Numbered from the stretch's first letter, positions 9,360 to 18,516 are shown. The stretch is 64,000 bases of DNA from Candidatus Hermodarchaeota archaeon (GCA_016839805.1 JAEOTO010000011.1:1-64000); one strand, 5' to 3'. A program made the numbers and translations. The notes: generated from the sequence alone by a model not told the origin.

Positions 9360-9848
9360 TTAGATGGCATCAGGGGTCCACGTCGTGAGCACAGTATGTG
9401 TCGAAGTTTCAACGACGCCGTCAATATTAGCCACTTTTGAAAGAAAATCTGCTAACTCGGCTCCGCTGACAGCTACTACCATATCCACTGTTCCGGTGAC
9501 ACGATGAAGTCGCAGCGGGTTAATCTGAGTGATTTGCTCATAGACTTGAACACGTTTCCTTGGTTCAACCTTGAGAAAGATAAGTGCTTCGTCGGTTGAC
9601 TTACCCAGTAAGCGTAAGGAGTCAGGTGATAAATCGATAAAACCACGACCGGTTCGGATAAGTTTGAGTTCGCGCAGTCTTTTCAAATGGTTGCTCAACG
9701 CCTGCCGAGTAATCTTTAATTCTTTAGCCAATTCTTTTTGGGTTCTTTTTACTGTCTGGACAGACATAGGAATGCTAGCATGGTACAGTTTACGCAGAAT
9801 ATCAAGCTGGCGTTCAGTTAATCGTACGGCTCTATCTACGAGTTCCAA
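9360..9848 (-). CDS. Lrp/AsnC-type transcriptional regulator
   Basis: This 162-residue protein has an N-terminal winged helix (ILRKLYHASIPMSVQTVKRTQKELAKELKITRQALSNHLKRL; HTH about residues 35-60) and a C-terminal alpha/beta ligand-sensing domain of the RAM/AsnC type (VTGTVDMVVAVSGAELADFLSKVANIDGVVETSTHTVL). It probably binds DNA as an oligomer and senses a small molecule. It lies directly upstream of sucCD on the same strand with 14 bases between, so control of that operon is plausible but not shown. Confidence 0.85.
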   Translation of the reverse strand: MELVDRAVRLTERQLDILRKLYHASIPMSVQTVKRTQKELAKELKITRQALSNHLKRLRELKLIRTGRGFIDLSPDSLRLLGKSTDEALIFLKVEPRKRVQVYEQITQINPLRLHRVTGTVDMVVAVSGAELADFLSKVANIDGVVETSTHTVLTTWTPDAI

Positions 9849-10054
9849 TCTTATCTACACCTGGGGAAATCAACTATCTGTCGAGTAGGAGAATTGCCTT
9901 TTGAGCATTGTTCTTGTGTAAAGTAAATTAGACACCAATGACAAGGTATCCTTAGGGATGTTACATGGGAACGTTTTTTAACTTTCCAGCATAGCCAACC
10001 CGTGAAACCTGAATCATCCCGCTAGTGTAACCGTGAAAAATAGAAGGTTTAATC

Positions 10055-10564
10055 GTGAAATCCCCCCTCTGCTCTATCTGTTTGAAGAATTATCCTCTCA
10101 TTTGTGGTAATTGTCAAGAGAAGATTAGTGAAGGCGAAGTTAGTGAGGTCGATGTAAAGGTCGCTCGCGTATTAGTAAACCTCGAAGACCTCTTCCCTTC
10201 CATCAAAGATGTCACCTTCAAACGAGTCATTGAAACGAATGGATTGATAATCGTGTTAGTTGATAAAGGGGATGTTCGACGAATACTCGGGTCAAGTCGC
10301 CGGATCTTACGGGAATTAGAAAAGGAGCTCAATACAAAGGTTCGAATTGTCGAAGAGAGCAGGAATCCCCAAAATATTCTACGAGATCTTATCCGTCCCG
10401 TTCGAATTCTTGGTGTCAACACCATTTGGTTGCCTGATAATAGTTTCGAAAAAAAGGTTCGAATTAGTGCACGTGAACGTGAGAATATTCCTCTAACGTT
10501 GCAACAGCTAGAAAACGCCATCTATGAATTAACCGGTGAACGGATTCGCATCGCCTTTGATTAG
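10055..10564 (+). CDS. Zinc-finger plus KH (NusA-like) RNA-binding protein
   Basis: The 169-residue protein begins with two CxxC pairs (CSICLKNYPLICGNC, residues 6-20), followed by an alpha/beta region and a C-terminal KH-like segment around DLIRPVRILGVNTIWLPDNSFEKKVRI. Archaeal proteins of this build are usually annotated as NusA-like or KH-domain factors; the function is not well settled. Start GTG/ATG at 10055 gives the Cys pairs at the N-terminus. It is convergent with truD. I am confident of RNA-binding character, less so of a role in transcription. Confidence 0.6.
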   Translation: MKSPLCSICLKNYPLICGNCQEKISEGEVSEVDVKVARVLVNLEDLFPSIKDVTFKRVIETNGLIIVLVDKGDVRRILGSSRRILRELEKELNTKVRIVEESRNPQNILRDLIRPVRILGVNTIWLPDNSFEKKVRISARERENIPLTLQQLENAIYELTGERIRIAFD

Positions 10565-10579
10565 ATCTAAAAATTAGGG

Positions 10580-11917
10580 TTATAGTTGAGTAGGCAATTC
10601 CGGTTTGATGAATTCTCTCAAAATGACTGAAGCATAGCTTCCTTTGTTTAAATTGAAACTCACCCTAACTGGTGTATCGTCTTCGGCATCGAGTAAATCG
10701 ATGTTGAATTCAGTGGGATTAACAAGTAAAGGACGAAAAGTGCCACGAGAACTTAGAATCGGAAGCTCTCTCAAATGAAATTGGCTGGGCGTGATATCTT
10801 CTTCTTCAAGTAGTGTTAATATGATTTCCCCCATAGGTCCCTGTAATGCGACATTTTCAAAATCAAAACCGATAACAGGAATGACAAGTATTTGTTTCTT
10901 CTTCTGTACAGCCTTTTTGGCTTCGCTGAGGTTTTTTCTAGTGACTGATCGAATCTGATGGATTTCACCTGAAATTGGCATAATGAAATCGCCAATGATA
11001 GGCAATTGTAATGAGATTCCCCGTTTCATGCGTTCACTAATTGTTTTATTAAAAATGAGAGACTGATAGGCATGGACATAAAGCCGGGCAAGGTCCTTTG
11101 GTAACACTCGTAGACTCTCCTTAAACTGCCTGGGGTGTTTGTCCAGATACTGCTGGATAGCCCGTTCGTAAGTACCATACAATTTATTTATTCGTTGAGA
11201 TGGTCCATTTGAAATAACAGGTTCTTCCACCTCAGATGGCTCGAGAATTTCTTCAACGGATATGTTTCCCCCTTCTAGGAGGATACGGATGGCTTTTTCA
11301 AAATTTCCACGAATAATCTGCTTTCCCACCAGATGGGTAGTAGGGCGCATAATCCCAAACCGCTGAGGCCCATAAAAATTTAGAATTCCTCCTGCCTTCT
11401 CGTACTCTTGTCGTATTTTCTCAATCCGATTCTGCACTTCTACCCTTGTAAGTTTCACTTCACGCACTGTTATCGTAAACCGATTGCCCATTAAAGTACC
11501 TGGAGTGATGGGTTTTGGTTTTCGGTGTGGGTGTAGAATTTGGATATTAGGGATATCACGACCGATAAGGTCTTGGGGGCTTCCTTGATAGAAAGAGGCA
11601 CGTTGTGATGTTATAGCGCGTCGGTCCTTAATTCCTGCGTATGAAAAGCGCTTGTAACTAGCACCGATTGCCTTACTGAGACGTCTAATTGCTTGAATTG
11701 AATCAAGATTACGTTTTACGAGGAAAAATTCTGTAAATTTTCCTGGTTGATCTTCGTACACTTGGGAACTGGGTTCCAGGGGGGCAATCGATCCATCTAC
11801 TCCAATTTCTTGAACAATGAAATCCTCTGGTGACTGTTTGAGCCGCCCTCCAATGCCTGGAGAATGCGTGGTAAAGGCATCCATTCCTATAAGAGCATCA
11901 TATTCTTTTGCCCGCAA
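10580..11917 (-). CDS. truD: tRNA pseudouridine(13) synthase TruD
   Basis: This 445-residue protein carries the TruD signature: catalytic Asp in YAGIKDRRAITSQ (about residue 97), FYGPQRFGIMRPTTHLVG, and the family-specific insertion domain between about residues 190 and 350. TruD converts U13 of tRNA to pseudouridine. Length is at the upper end but normal for archaea. It ends 16 bases from the convergent KH gene, and pth2 lies upstream on the same strand with 17 bases between the genes, so the two tRNA-related genes are probably cotranscribed. Confidence 0.93.
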   Translation of the reverse strand: MRAKEYDALIGMDAFTTHSPGIGGRLKQSPEDFIVQEIGVDGSIAPLEPSSQVYEDQPGKFTEFFLVKRNLDSIQAIRRLSKAIGASYKRFSYAGIKDRRAITSQRASFYQGSPQDLIGRDIPNIQILHPHRKPKPITPGTLMGNRFTITVREVKLTRVEVQNRIEKIRQEYEKAGGILNFYGPQRFGIMRPTTHLVGKQIIRGNFEKAIRILLEGGNISVEEILEPSEVEEPVISNGPSQRINKLYGTYERAIQQYLDKHPRQFKESLRVLPKDLARLYVHAYQSLIFNKTISERMKRGISLQLPIIGDFIMPISGEIHQIRSVTRKNLSEAKKAVQKKKQILVIPVIGFDFENVALQGPMGEIILTLLEEEDITPSQFHLRELPILSSRGTFRPLLVNPTEFNIDLLDAEDDTPVRVSFNLNKGSYASVILREFIKPELPTQL

Positions 11918-11934
11918 AGGCCGACCTCCTCGTC

Positions 11935-12333
11935 CTAAAGTAAAGGTAAATCGCCAGTGATTTTATCCACAGTGGAAGTCTGGGCAGGACCAATGCCTAG
12001 AGCTGTGACTGTGCCTGGGGGAAGCTCAGTAAGTCCTCGGTCTCGAATTAAATAAGTGGGCAAACCTGCCCGTTCAGCAGTTTCACGAAGAGTTATCAAC
12101 TCTTCTTCTATTGGAACTTTCACAACAACTTTTTTTTGCCCCTCCCATAGCCATTTTCGCCAGGAGGTTGGAGCATGTTTTCGCGCTTCTTCTGTGGCTG
12201 ACACAGCCGCATGGGCAACCTGTACCGCAATCTTTCCGCGACTCATCTTCAAGTCCATGCGAATTACAATTACCTGTTTATACTCGAACTTAGGAGATTG
12301 AGACTGTTGGTTTTGCAGATTGAATTCCTCCAT
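11935..12333 (-). CDS. pth2: Peptidyl-tRNA hydrolase Pth2
   Basis: The core matches Pth2: KQVIVIRMDLKMSRGKIAVQVAHAAVSA, then a long helix with KWLWEGQKKVVVKV and the C-terminal TELPPGTVTALGIGPAQTSTVDKITGDLPLL. It releases tRNA from peptidyl-tRNA. The frame is open up to 12453, overlapping the divergent HAD gene, but ATG 12333 is chosen because a TATA-like AAATACTTAA lies about 25 bases before it, fitting a leaderless start, and this gives the usual length of about 130 residues. Confidence 0.88.
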   Translation of the reverse strand: MEEFNLQNQQSQSPKFEYKQVIVIRMDLKMSRGKIAVQVAHAAVSATEEARKHAPTSWRKWLWEGQKKVVVKVPIEEELITLRETAERAGLPTYLIRDRGLTELPPGTVTALGIGPAQTSTVDKITGDLPLL

Positions 12334-12436
12334 CTCATCGAAACCCACTGTAAAATCCCTTAAGTATTTAGTCATCCCGTTATGGCATAACTGCATTTTC
12401 ATTACCACAAACATAAACCAGGAACCATGAAAGAAT

Positions 12437-13147
12437 ATGTCACAGGAAATCAAGGGAATCTTCTTCGACTTTGGTGGAACACTGTTCGATTTTTATCCGT
12501 CAAATTCGGAAATTTGGGCAAATGTTGCCAAAAGATTAGGAGTTGACATTAAACCTAGTGATCCTCGTATTCAACATGGGATGAGGAAACAGAGCCAGGC
12601 CTTTGAGAAGTTAGGTAAGCCTTGGTCCGAGTTATCTAGCGATGAAATTCATACACTGAATTGCCAGGTCTTGAAAACTTTGGGAATCGAAACTGAAGGT
12701 ACAAAAGAGACAATTGATGCTGAATTTAGCGCAAGAGAGCAGGGTGAATTGTTTACAATTTATCCTGATACGCTAGAAACGTTGCGGAAAATCAAAGAAC
12801 TGGAGATAAAAATTGGCATCGTATCGAATGTTGGTGGAAAATTGGCTCTCTCTCGACGTCCTACATTGGAAGAAAACGGAATTCTACAGTATTTTGATAC
12901 CATTATTCTCTCAGGAGAAGTGGGTGTCTTGAAACCCGAGAAAGAGATCTTCGATATCGCGCTTCGTGAAATAGGAATTAAGGATCCTGCAAAAGTAATG
13001 CATGTAGGCGATAGTCCAATTGAAGATGTGTGGGGTGCTCGGAATGCAAGATTAATTCCTGTTTTCTTCGATCCACTGGAATTGTTTTCTACTGAAAACG
13101 TTATTAAAATCAAAACATTGTCAGATATTCTTCTATATCTGAAATAA
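12437..13147 (+). CDS. HAD-superfamily phosphatase
   Basis: This 236-residue protein has the HAD motifs in order: motif I FFDFGGTLFDF (nucleophile Asp at about 12, with Gly in place of the usual acid at +2), motif II VSNVGG, motif III Lys in GVLKPEKEIFD and motif IV VGDSPIEDVWGARNA. A helical cap lies between motifs I and II. It is a soluble phosphohydrolase of unknown substrate. The DFGGT variant is common among HAD proteins. It is divergent from pth2 and followed by the flavoprotein gene after 12 bases. Confidence 0.85.
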   Translation: MSQEIKGIFFDFGGTLFDFYPSNSEIWANVAKRLGVDIKPSDPRIQHGMRKQSQAFEKLGKPWSELSSDEIHTLNCQVLKTLGIETEGTKETIDAEFSAREQGELFTIYPDTLETLRKIKELEIKIGIVSNVGGKLALSRRPTLEENGILQYFDTIILSGEVGVLKPEKEIFDIALREIGIKDPAKVMHVGDSPIEDVWGARNARLIPVFFDPLELFSTENVIKIKTLSDILLYLK

Positions 13148-13159
13148 AATGGGCTAGTG

Positions 13160-14377
13160 ATGATAGTGGATGCAGATGTTGTCGTCGTTGGTGCAGGACC
13201 CGTTGGTGGTTTAGCAGCACGACAACTCGCTCGGAAAGGTCTATCTGTTCTCCTTTTAGAAGAGCACCCTGAAGTGGGTCACCCCGTTCACTGCGCTGGT
13301 CTAATTGGCATAAAAGGATTGAACGATAATGGGGTCATTCCACAGTCTGATGTCATTCTTCAACGCGTTTGCCGGTCAATCTTTCATGCGCCATCTGGAA
13401 CTCAATTGGTCTTTGAGAAAGGAGAACCTCACGCTTTTGTATTGAATCGAGATCGTTTGGACCAACAAATCGCCAACGAAGCAGAAACAGCTGGTGCCAC
13501 TTTACAGCTAGAAACACGCGTAACAAAATGCAAACGGGACCGAAAGGGAATGCGTGTTTATGTTACTGAACGAGGCACTAAACGCGAGCTTTTCACACAA
13601 TTTGTTGTTAATTCCGAAGGGATTCGTGCAAAATTAGCACACGATCAAGGGCTTCCTCGACCAAAAAGACACTACATGTTACCGGCGTTGCAATATGAGG
13701 TTGGTAATGTGTCATTACCAGGGGACACAGTTCATCTGTTTTTTAACACCCAGCTAGCGAAAGACTTCTTTTCATGGATCATACCGCTTGATAATAATCG
13801 TGCTCGTGTCGGACTAGCAACAGCTCATAAGCAAGCACGAAAGGCATTAGATAACTTCCTCAGGCAGTCTTCTTTGCTCTCAGAAGCAAAAGTTGAGAAA
13901 CGCTTTGGAGGCATAGTGTATACGGGAGGTCCCTCGTCACGAACTGTAAGTAAACGGTTTGTAAATCTCGGAGATGCGGCAGGACAAACCAAGGCTACAA
14001 CTGGGGGAGGAGTTGTGTCAGGAGGTAGTTGTGCAATTTTGGCTGCATCGAGTATTAGTCGCGCCTTAAGGGGTGGTCATTATGATCACAGGGAGTTGGT
14101 TCGATATGAACGATTGTGGAAACGAGGGTGGGGAAGACAACTAAGGTTAATGGCAATCCTTAGGCGGTTTGTTAACACGCTTAACAATCATGAACTGGAT
14201 CAATTATTCATGAATTTACAAACCGGTAAAGCTCGTGAAATTATTGAACGCACAGGCGATATCGATCGCCAAGGTCGCCTTATCACCACAGCTCTTACTT
14301 CTCCCGCTTTGATAAGGAGTGTCTTGAAGCTTTTTGTGAAAAGAATCCGATTCTTCCCCCATCTACTGTGGGGCTGA
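13160..14377 (+). CDS. Geranylgeranyl reductase-family FAD oxidoreductase
   Basis: This 405-residue flavoprotein starts with the dinucleotide-binding VVVVGAGPVGGLAARQLARKG (residues about 7-27), contains the GHPVHCAGLIG Cys motif typical of geranylgeranyl reductases, and has a second FAD-contact motif in VNLGDAAGQTKATTGGGVVSGG. In archaea members reduce the double bonds of isoprenoid membrane lipids; others are halogenase- or oxidase-like. The C-terminal helix is basic. ATG 13160 is preferred over GTG 13157. It is probably in an operon with the HAD gene. Confidence 0.82.
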   Translation: MIVDADVVVVGAGPVGGLAARQLARKGLSVLLLEEHPEVGHPVHCAGLIGIKGLNDNGVIPQSDVILQRVCRSIFHAPSGTQLVFEKGEPHAFVLNRDRLDQQIANEAETAGATLQLETRVTKCKRDRKGMRVYVTERGTKRELFTQFVVNSEGIRAKLAHDQGLPRPKRHYMLPALQYEVGNVSLPGDTVHLFFNTQLAKDFFSWIIPLDNNRARVGLATAHKQARKALDNFLRQSSLLSEAKVEKRFGGIVYTGGPSSRTVSKRFVNLGDAAGQTKATTGGGVVSGGSCAILAASSISRALRGGHYDHRELVRYERLWKRGWGRQLRLMAILRRFVNTLNNHELDQLFMNLQTGKAREIIERTGDIDRQGRLITTALTSPALIRSVLKLFVKRIRFFPHLLWG

Positions 14378-14398
14378 AGCATAGGGTGTAAAATAAAA

Positions 14399-14743
14399 CT
14401 AATATTCGCGCCAGGTTTGACTACATTTTACACAGCGATAAAACGTCGTCATTGCTTCATCACCGGAACGTGTTTGCACCTGCCAGTAATAGGCTTCTTT
14501 GTTTCCACATTTAGGGCAGATTTGACGAGCAGTAGGCATGGTTCGTTGCTTAGAAAGCTTCTCGTCAATTACCACAACTTCTTCTTTTTCGGGAACGTGA
14601 GAAATCTTGTCCACTATGCGATAGGTGTTCTTGGAGCCTTTTGGCAGCTTTTTCGTGTAGCCACAATTCTGACAAGCTAGGATTTTTTTGTCTCCATCTT
14701 TTTGAGGGGTTAACATGCTTGAACATTTAGGGCAAAATTCCAT
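14399..14743 (-). CDS. tfs: Transcription factor S (TFIIS/RPB9-like)
   Basis: This 114-residue protein has two zinc ribbons: N-terminal CPKCSSML...CQNCGY and C-terminal CPKCGNKEAYYWQVQTRSGDEAMTTFYRCVKCSQTWREY. The C-terminal RSGDE loop holds the acidic pair that enters the RNA polymerase secondary channel and stimulates transcript cleavage; here it reads S-G-D-E-A, as in active TFS. Start ATG 14743 begins MEFCPKC, matching the family; upstream extension is not conserved-looking. It heads a leftward run including RNase III-like, RpoL and Csl4 genes in reverse order. Confidence 0.93.
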   Translation of the reverse strand: MEFCPKCSSMLTPQKDGDKKILACQNCGYTKKLPKGSKNTYRIVDKISHVPEKEEVVVIDEKLSKQRTMPTARQICPKCGNKEAYYWQVQTRSGDEAMTTFYRCVKCSQTWREY

Positions 14744-14808
14744 TGAGCAATTCTCCGATATCGAAGGGTTTGAAAGCATACGATGTGACGCATAAGAATG
14801 TATTGGCT

Positions 14809-15276
14809 TTACACGCTGTTACGCTCTTGCTCTTTTTCCCAAATTGAAAGTAAGAATATGGCAAAAGCTTTTGCAATAGTTTCGAGGTGTTCTGCCTTTG
14901 TTTGTTTGGTTCCTGGATCCATTTTCAAGATTTGTTCCTGTAATAAGGTAGCTGCATCAGAAATGGTGAAGAATCCCTGAAGCCAGGCGTATGCAATCAT
15001 GGCTTCAACACAATCTCCTAAACCATGAGCGTCAAGTCGTGAAGGTGCTAAATGCCGTAAATTCGAATACCGTAGTGCGGCTGCAAGAATTTTACCTGAG
15101 ACTTTCTCACCACTAAACTGGTTTAAATGAAGGGAGTAGGCTAGAGAAAAGAGCAAATTGGTCAAGGGATCTCCGAGCTTTGCCAGCTCTTTGTGTCGCA
15201 TTGCAGTTTTAATCGAACGAATTCCTTCCTTATCGAGAAGGGTGTACAATTCCTCGATTTCTGACACGCCGTTCAC
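14809..15276 (-). CDS. RNase III-like family protein
   Basis: This 155-residue helical protein resembles the endonuclease domain of RNase III and mini-RNase III: ELAKLGDPLTNLLFSLA corresponds to the signature helix with the metal-binding Asp, KVSGKILAAALR follows, and HGLGDCVEAMIAYAWLQG corresponds to the second metal site with Asp and Glu. The first Glu of the RNase III signature is not present in the same place. No dsRNA-binding domain follows. It overlaps the rpoL stop by four bases (ATGA), so it is translationally coupled. RNA processing is inferred from fold similarity only. Confidence 0.65.
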   Translation of the reverse strand: MNGVSEIEELYTLLDKEGIRSIKTAMRHKELAKLGDPLTNLLFSLAYSLHLNQFSGEKVSGKILAAALRYSNLRHLAPSRLDAHGLGDCVEAMIAYAWLQGFFTISDAATLLQEQILKMDPGTKQTKAEHLETIAKAFAIFLLSIWEKEQERNSV

Positions 15277-15563
15277 GCGGCTTTAAGCGCTTTTTTAAAT
15301 TCTGTTCTCAGTTCTTCAGTTCTTTCAATTAACTTCTTTGCGGCTTTTTTGAAACTGTTGATAGCTTTTACCTTACCATCGGTTCGGACTATGAATCGAG
15401 CACTCCGAGTTAATGGATGAGGAACGGAGTAGCCCGCGAATGTAAGATGCGCGTCTTCAAAAAGGATTTCACGGAGGGGATTACAAAGAGTGTGTCCTTC
15501 ACCTTCTATTTCTAACTCTAATTCTCGTGATGTGTTTTTGATTATATTGATGTTCATAGTCAT
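15273..15563 (-). CDS. rpoL: RNA polymerase subunit L (Rpb11-like)
   Basis: The protein starting MTMNINIIKNTSRELELEIEGEGHTLCNPLREIL is the archaeal Rpb11 homologue: the EGEGHTL-NPLR core that pairs with RpoD is intact, followed by YSVPHPLTRSARFIV and a C-terminal amphipathic helix. The frame remains open to 15647, but conserved sequence begins at 15563 or 15557, so the 28-residue extension is left out. The gene sits between csl4 and tfs, a common archaeal order. Confidence 0.92.
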   Translation of the reverse strand: MTMNINIIKNTSRELELEIEGEGHTLCNPLREILFEDAHLTFAGYSVPHPLTRSARFIVRTDGKVKAINSFKKAAKKLIERTEELRTEFKKALKAA

Positions 15564-15643
15564 CGAGTCCAAGCACGTTTTTCCATGGCGCAGGCAGACC
15601 GTACACAACTCCGCTTTTAAAGTGTTGCTTTGACAAAAAAGGG

Positions 15644-15868
15644 TCAAGTAGCTACTGCATGCTTGAAGTTTCGGAAAAGGGTTTGAGCATGATTAGCTGC
15701 TTGTCGAACTTGCTCAGGACCTCCACGAAGAGTAACTGTGATTCCTCGTTGGTCTGCCTTGACATGAAAATCAAGTTTTAGTTTTCGTTTTAATTGGTCA
15801 ATAAAGGTTACTTGATCAGTTGCACCTATTATAGGGAATGTAAGGCTTTTTTTGGTCCAACGAGCCAC
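15644..15868 (-). CDS. Small uncharacterised protein between csl4 and rpoL
   Basis: This 74-residue basic protein reads as a beta-alpha-beta unit with two strands (KLDFHVKADQRGITVTLRG) followed by an amphipathic helix (GPEQVRQAANHAQTLFRNF). That outline could be a small KH-like or other RNA-binding fold, or a distant Pcc1-like subunit, but no diagnostic residue settles it. It starts four bases after csl4 ends, so it is clearly part of the exosome/RNA polymerase operon. I do not assign a function. Confidence 0.6.
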   Translation of the reverse strand: MARWTKKSLTFPIIGATDQVTFIDQLKRKLKLDFHVKADQRGITVTLRGGPEQVRQAANHAQTLFRNFKHAVAT

Positions 15869-15871
15869 TCT

Positions 15872-16492
15872 TTAGATGCCCTCCTCTATTGGTGGCTCCT
15901 CCTCAACTGGTTCAGCTTTGGACAATTTGCCATAATTCTTCGCAAGTTTTCTTTGTTCATAGTTGCCACATTCAGTGCATTCTAACCGCCTTCCCTGTAA
16001 ATGAAGCGGTTCTCCACAGCGACTGCATGAGGCCTTAATAACGCCGAAACGAGTTCCTACTGTTGAAAGTCGAGCTAATCCATCGGCTTGCTGTTGAACA
16101 CGAGCAATTATTAGATCACCCGGAGCGAAGAGGTCTCGCATTTGTTCTACATACCCACCCGCTGTATTTTTAATGAATAAATAACCGGAAAATGTGACCG
16201 GACAAGGGGTGTCCTCAATTTGAAATATATTCACTATTGCTGACTTTTTCGTCACGTGTTGAATTTCACCCAAAACGACATCATTTCGCTTGGGATATAC
16301 AGGTGTCCGTGTGGTTGCTTCTACACTGATTTTTCGTTCTTTCATGTCAATATGAACAATACCTGTAATGCTCGCATAGATTACGTCATCCTCATCTTGG
16401 AACGTTCCCTCGCCTGGAAGATATTCTTCAATCACGCCTAACCTTTCACCGGGAAGAACTGAGTCTCCTTCTTTAATCCGTTGGGTTGTCAT
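15872..16492 (-). CDS. csl4: Exosome RNA-binding subunit Csl4
   Basis: This 206-residue protein has the N-terminal exosome domain (SVLPGERLGVIEEYLPGEGTFQDEDDVIYASITG), a central S1 domain (FAPGDLIIARVQQQADG) and a C-terminal zinc ribbon CSRCGEPLHLQGRRLECTECGN. This is the complete Csl4 architecture. It caps the archaeal exosome and helps feed RNA to the Rrp41-Rrp42 ring. It overlaps the methylase gene upstream by four bases (ATGA). Confidence 0.95.
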   Translation of the reverse strand: MTTQRIKEGDSVLPGERLGVIEEYLPGEGTFQDEDDVIYASITGIVHIDMKERKISVEATTRTPVYPKRNDVVLGEIQHVTKKSAIVNIFQIEDTPCPVTFSGYLFIKNTAGGYVEQMRDLFAPGDLIIARVQQQADGLARLSTVGTRFGVIKASCSRCGEPLHLQGRRLECTECGNYEQRKLAKNYGKLSKAEPVEEEPPIEEGI

Positions 16493-17130
16493 TTAGTTTC
16501 CTCCTGCTTTTCTATCCGATAGAAATCAACCTTAATCTTGTGCCTCTTTTTTTCATGAAAGTGCATGGTGGCAGGAAGCGCCATCATCATCTCCTGGATA
16601 AATGAGATTCGTCCTCCAAACTCGGAGACGTAACGGGCAATGAATTTCCGACCACCTTCAGACGCTTTATGTAGGGAGTACACCACATCTCCTATTTCCA
16701 ATGCTTTTCGGAGAAAGGGTCGATCTGCATGATCTCGTTGCACTCCAAACGGAGCATTCATTAACACAGTATCTACTCGTGCCGTTATTGTCTCAATATC
16801 TTGTGAGACGAACTCAATGCGTTCTCGCACACCAAGTTGAACAGCGTTTTGTTCTGCGACATTTAATACTTTCGAATCAATATCGACACCTACAACGTGT
16901 TCTGCTCCCAGTAGAGCTGCGCCGATTGCTAGACGTCCAGGACCGCAACCCAAATCATAGACCCGACGATTTTCAATATCACCAGCGCTTGCGGCGGAAA
17001 AGAGCATTGTCGCTGCAACTGTGTCTGAAATCTCATATTGTTCTTTACTAGCATTGGGGTCTGGGAAACCCTTTAGTTGGCTGAGTATGATTTCTAATTG
17101 TTTCCGGGGTAGCCGTACAGACATAATCAC
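16489..17130 (-). CDS. METTL5-like RNA N6-adenine methyltransferase
   Basis: This 213-residue class I methyltransferase has the SAM motif VYDLGCGPGRLAIGAALLGA (residues about 59-78), acidic VVGVDID, and the catalytic motif NAPFG in VLMNAPFGVQRDHADRPFLRKA, the place where amino-adenine methylases have N-P-P-F. The NxPFGxxxxxxD pattern and small size match the archaeal relatives of METTL5, which methylates an adenine in small-subunit rRNA. It is the first gene of the csl4-rpoL run. Confidence 0.85.
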   Translation of the reverse strand: MIMSVRLPRKQLEIILSQLKGFPDPNASKEQYEISDTVAATMLFSAASAGDIENRRVYDLGCGPGRLAIGAALLGAEHVVGVDIDSKVLNVAEQNAVQLGVRERIEFVSQDIETITARVDTVLMNAPFGVQRDHADRPFLRKALEIGDVVYSLHKASEGGRKFIARYVSEFGGRISFIQEMMMALPATMHFHEKKRHKIKVDFYRIEKQEETK

Positions 17131-17223
17131 TGCCTGTCCTCTAGTTTTTTATGAATCCTAGTATTTTTATCTCTTAACTGAGTCTCCACTCTTATTTTAA
17201 GGATGAATGAAGGTATCAAAACG

Positions 17224-18516
17224 ATGTCAAATCCTTATGAAATCAGTGAAATTCGTGCTATGGAAATTTTAGATAGCCGGGGAAATCCTACGGTACAGGC
17301 TGAAGTACTTACAAAGGAAGGCTATGGCAGGGCAATGGTCCCTTCCGGAGTTTCAACGGGACGGTGCGAAGCGGTTGAATTACGCGATGGAGATTCCAAC
17401 CGGTATCATGGAAAGGGTGTAAAAAAGGCGGTAGAAAATATTCTATCGATTTTAGCGCCATCCTTGATTGGGATGGATTCGCGCCAACAGCGAGTCATTG
17501 ATGAAAAATTACGCAAACTTGATGGAACACCCAATAAAGAACGGTTAGGTGCGAATGCCCTTCTAGGAGTATCGCTTGCTGTTGCTAAAGCCGCTTCAGA
17601 TACGGCTATTCAGCATTTATTCGAATATCTTGGCAATCGAGATAAGTACATCTTACCAGTACCAATGATGAATATCATTAATGGTGGGGCGCATGCAGGA
17701 AATCAACTCGCCATTCAAGAATTTCTTATCATGCCCATTGGTTTCAACGGATTCTCAAAAGCCCTGCGGGCAGGCGTTGATGTGTATCAAACTCTTGGTA
17801 AAGTGTTGCTGCAAAAATACGGCATTGTTGGGAAAAACCTAGGTGATGAAGGGGGATTTGCTCCTCCGATGCTTGAAACACGAGAAGCATTAGACGCCAT
17901 CATTGCTGCCATAGAAGAGGAAGGCTACAAACCCGGAAAGGAAATTGGACTTGCTTTGGATGCTGCAGCAAATGAATTTCATTCTAAAGGTAAATACTCC
18001 ATTGATGGTCATGATCTTTCATCGGGGGATCTCCACGAATATTATCAGAAATTATGCACAGAATACCCTCTCATCTCCATTGAAGATCCTTTTGAAGAAA
18101 ACGCGTTTGAAGATTTTGTCGACCTAACACGGGCAATTGGTAAATCAGTACAGATTGTTGGTGATGACATTTTTGTTTCTAATACTGAAAGATTGCAGAA
18201 AGGCATCGACATGGGTGCAGCTAACGCACTTCTATTGAAAGTTAATCAGATTGGAACGCTCACCGAAGCCATTGAGGCTGCCAATCTTGCTGGAGCAAAT
18301 GATTACACCGTGATCGTTAGTCACCGAAGTGGAGAAACGGAAAACACCTTTATTGCTGACTTATCGGTAGCTCTATCGTGTGGTCAGATTAAGACTGGGG
18401 CCCCGGCACGAGGTGAACGAACCGCAAAATACAATCGGCTCATTAAAATCAATAACGATCTGGGGCGAAGAGGGCAATATGCGGGGGCAAAATTCCGGCA
18501 ATATCTGGTTCTTTAA
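17224..18516 (+). CDS. eno: Enolase
   Basis: The 430-residue enzyme converts 2-phosphoglycerate to phosphoenolpyruvate. Landmarks are EILDSRGNPTVQAEV at the N-terminus, SGVSTGRCEAVELRDGD (the mobile loop), GGAHAGNQLAIQEF, NLGDEGGFAPP, metal ligands in LALDAAANEF, SIEDPFEE and VGDDIF, the catalytic Lys in LLLKVNQIGT and the SHRSGETENTFIADL loop. ATG 17224 is preferred over 17203 because GAAGG lies before it and family members start near here. It is a single-gene unit flanked by divergent and convergent genes. Confidence 0.96.
   Translation: MSNPYEISEIRAMEILDSRGNPTVQAEVLTKEGYGRAMVPSGVSTGRCEAVELRDGDSNRYHGKGVKKAVENILSILAPSLIGMDSRQQRVIDEKLRKLDGTPNKERLGANALLGVSLAVAKAASDTAIQHLFEYLGNRDKYILPVPMMNIINGGAHAGNQLAIQEFLIMPIGFNGFSKALRAGVDVYQTLGKVLLQKYGIVGKNLGDEGGFAPPMLETREALDAIIAAIEEEGYKPGKEIGLALDAAANEFHSKGKYSIDGHDLSSGDLHEYYQKLCTEYPLISIEDPFEENAFEDFVDLTRAIGKSVQIVGDDIFVSNTERLQKGIDMGAANALLLKVNQIGTLTEAIEAANLAGANDYTVIVSHRSGETENTFIADLSVALSCGQIKTGAPARGERTAKYNRLIKINNDLGRRGQYAGAKFRQYLVL

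Noticed and set aside
15564-15647. N-terminal extension of RpoL
   Set aside because: The frame is open but the 28 residues do not resemble any RpoL N-terminus.
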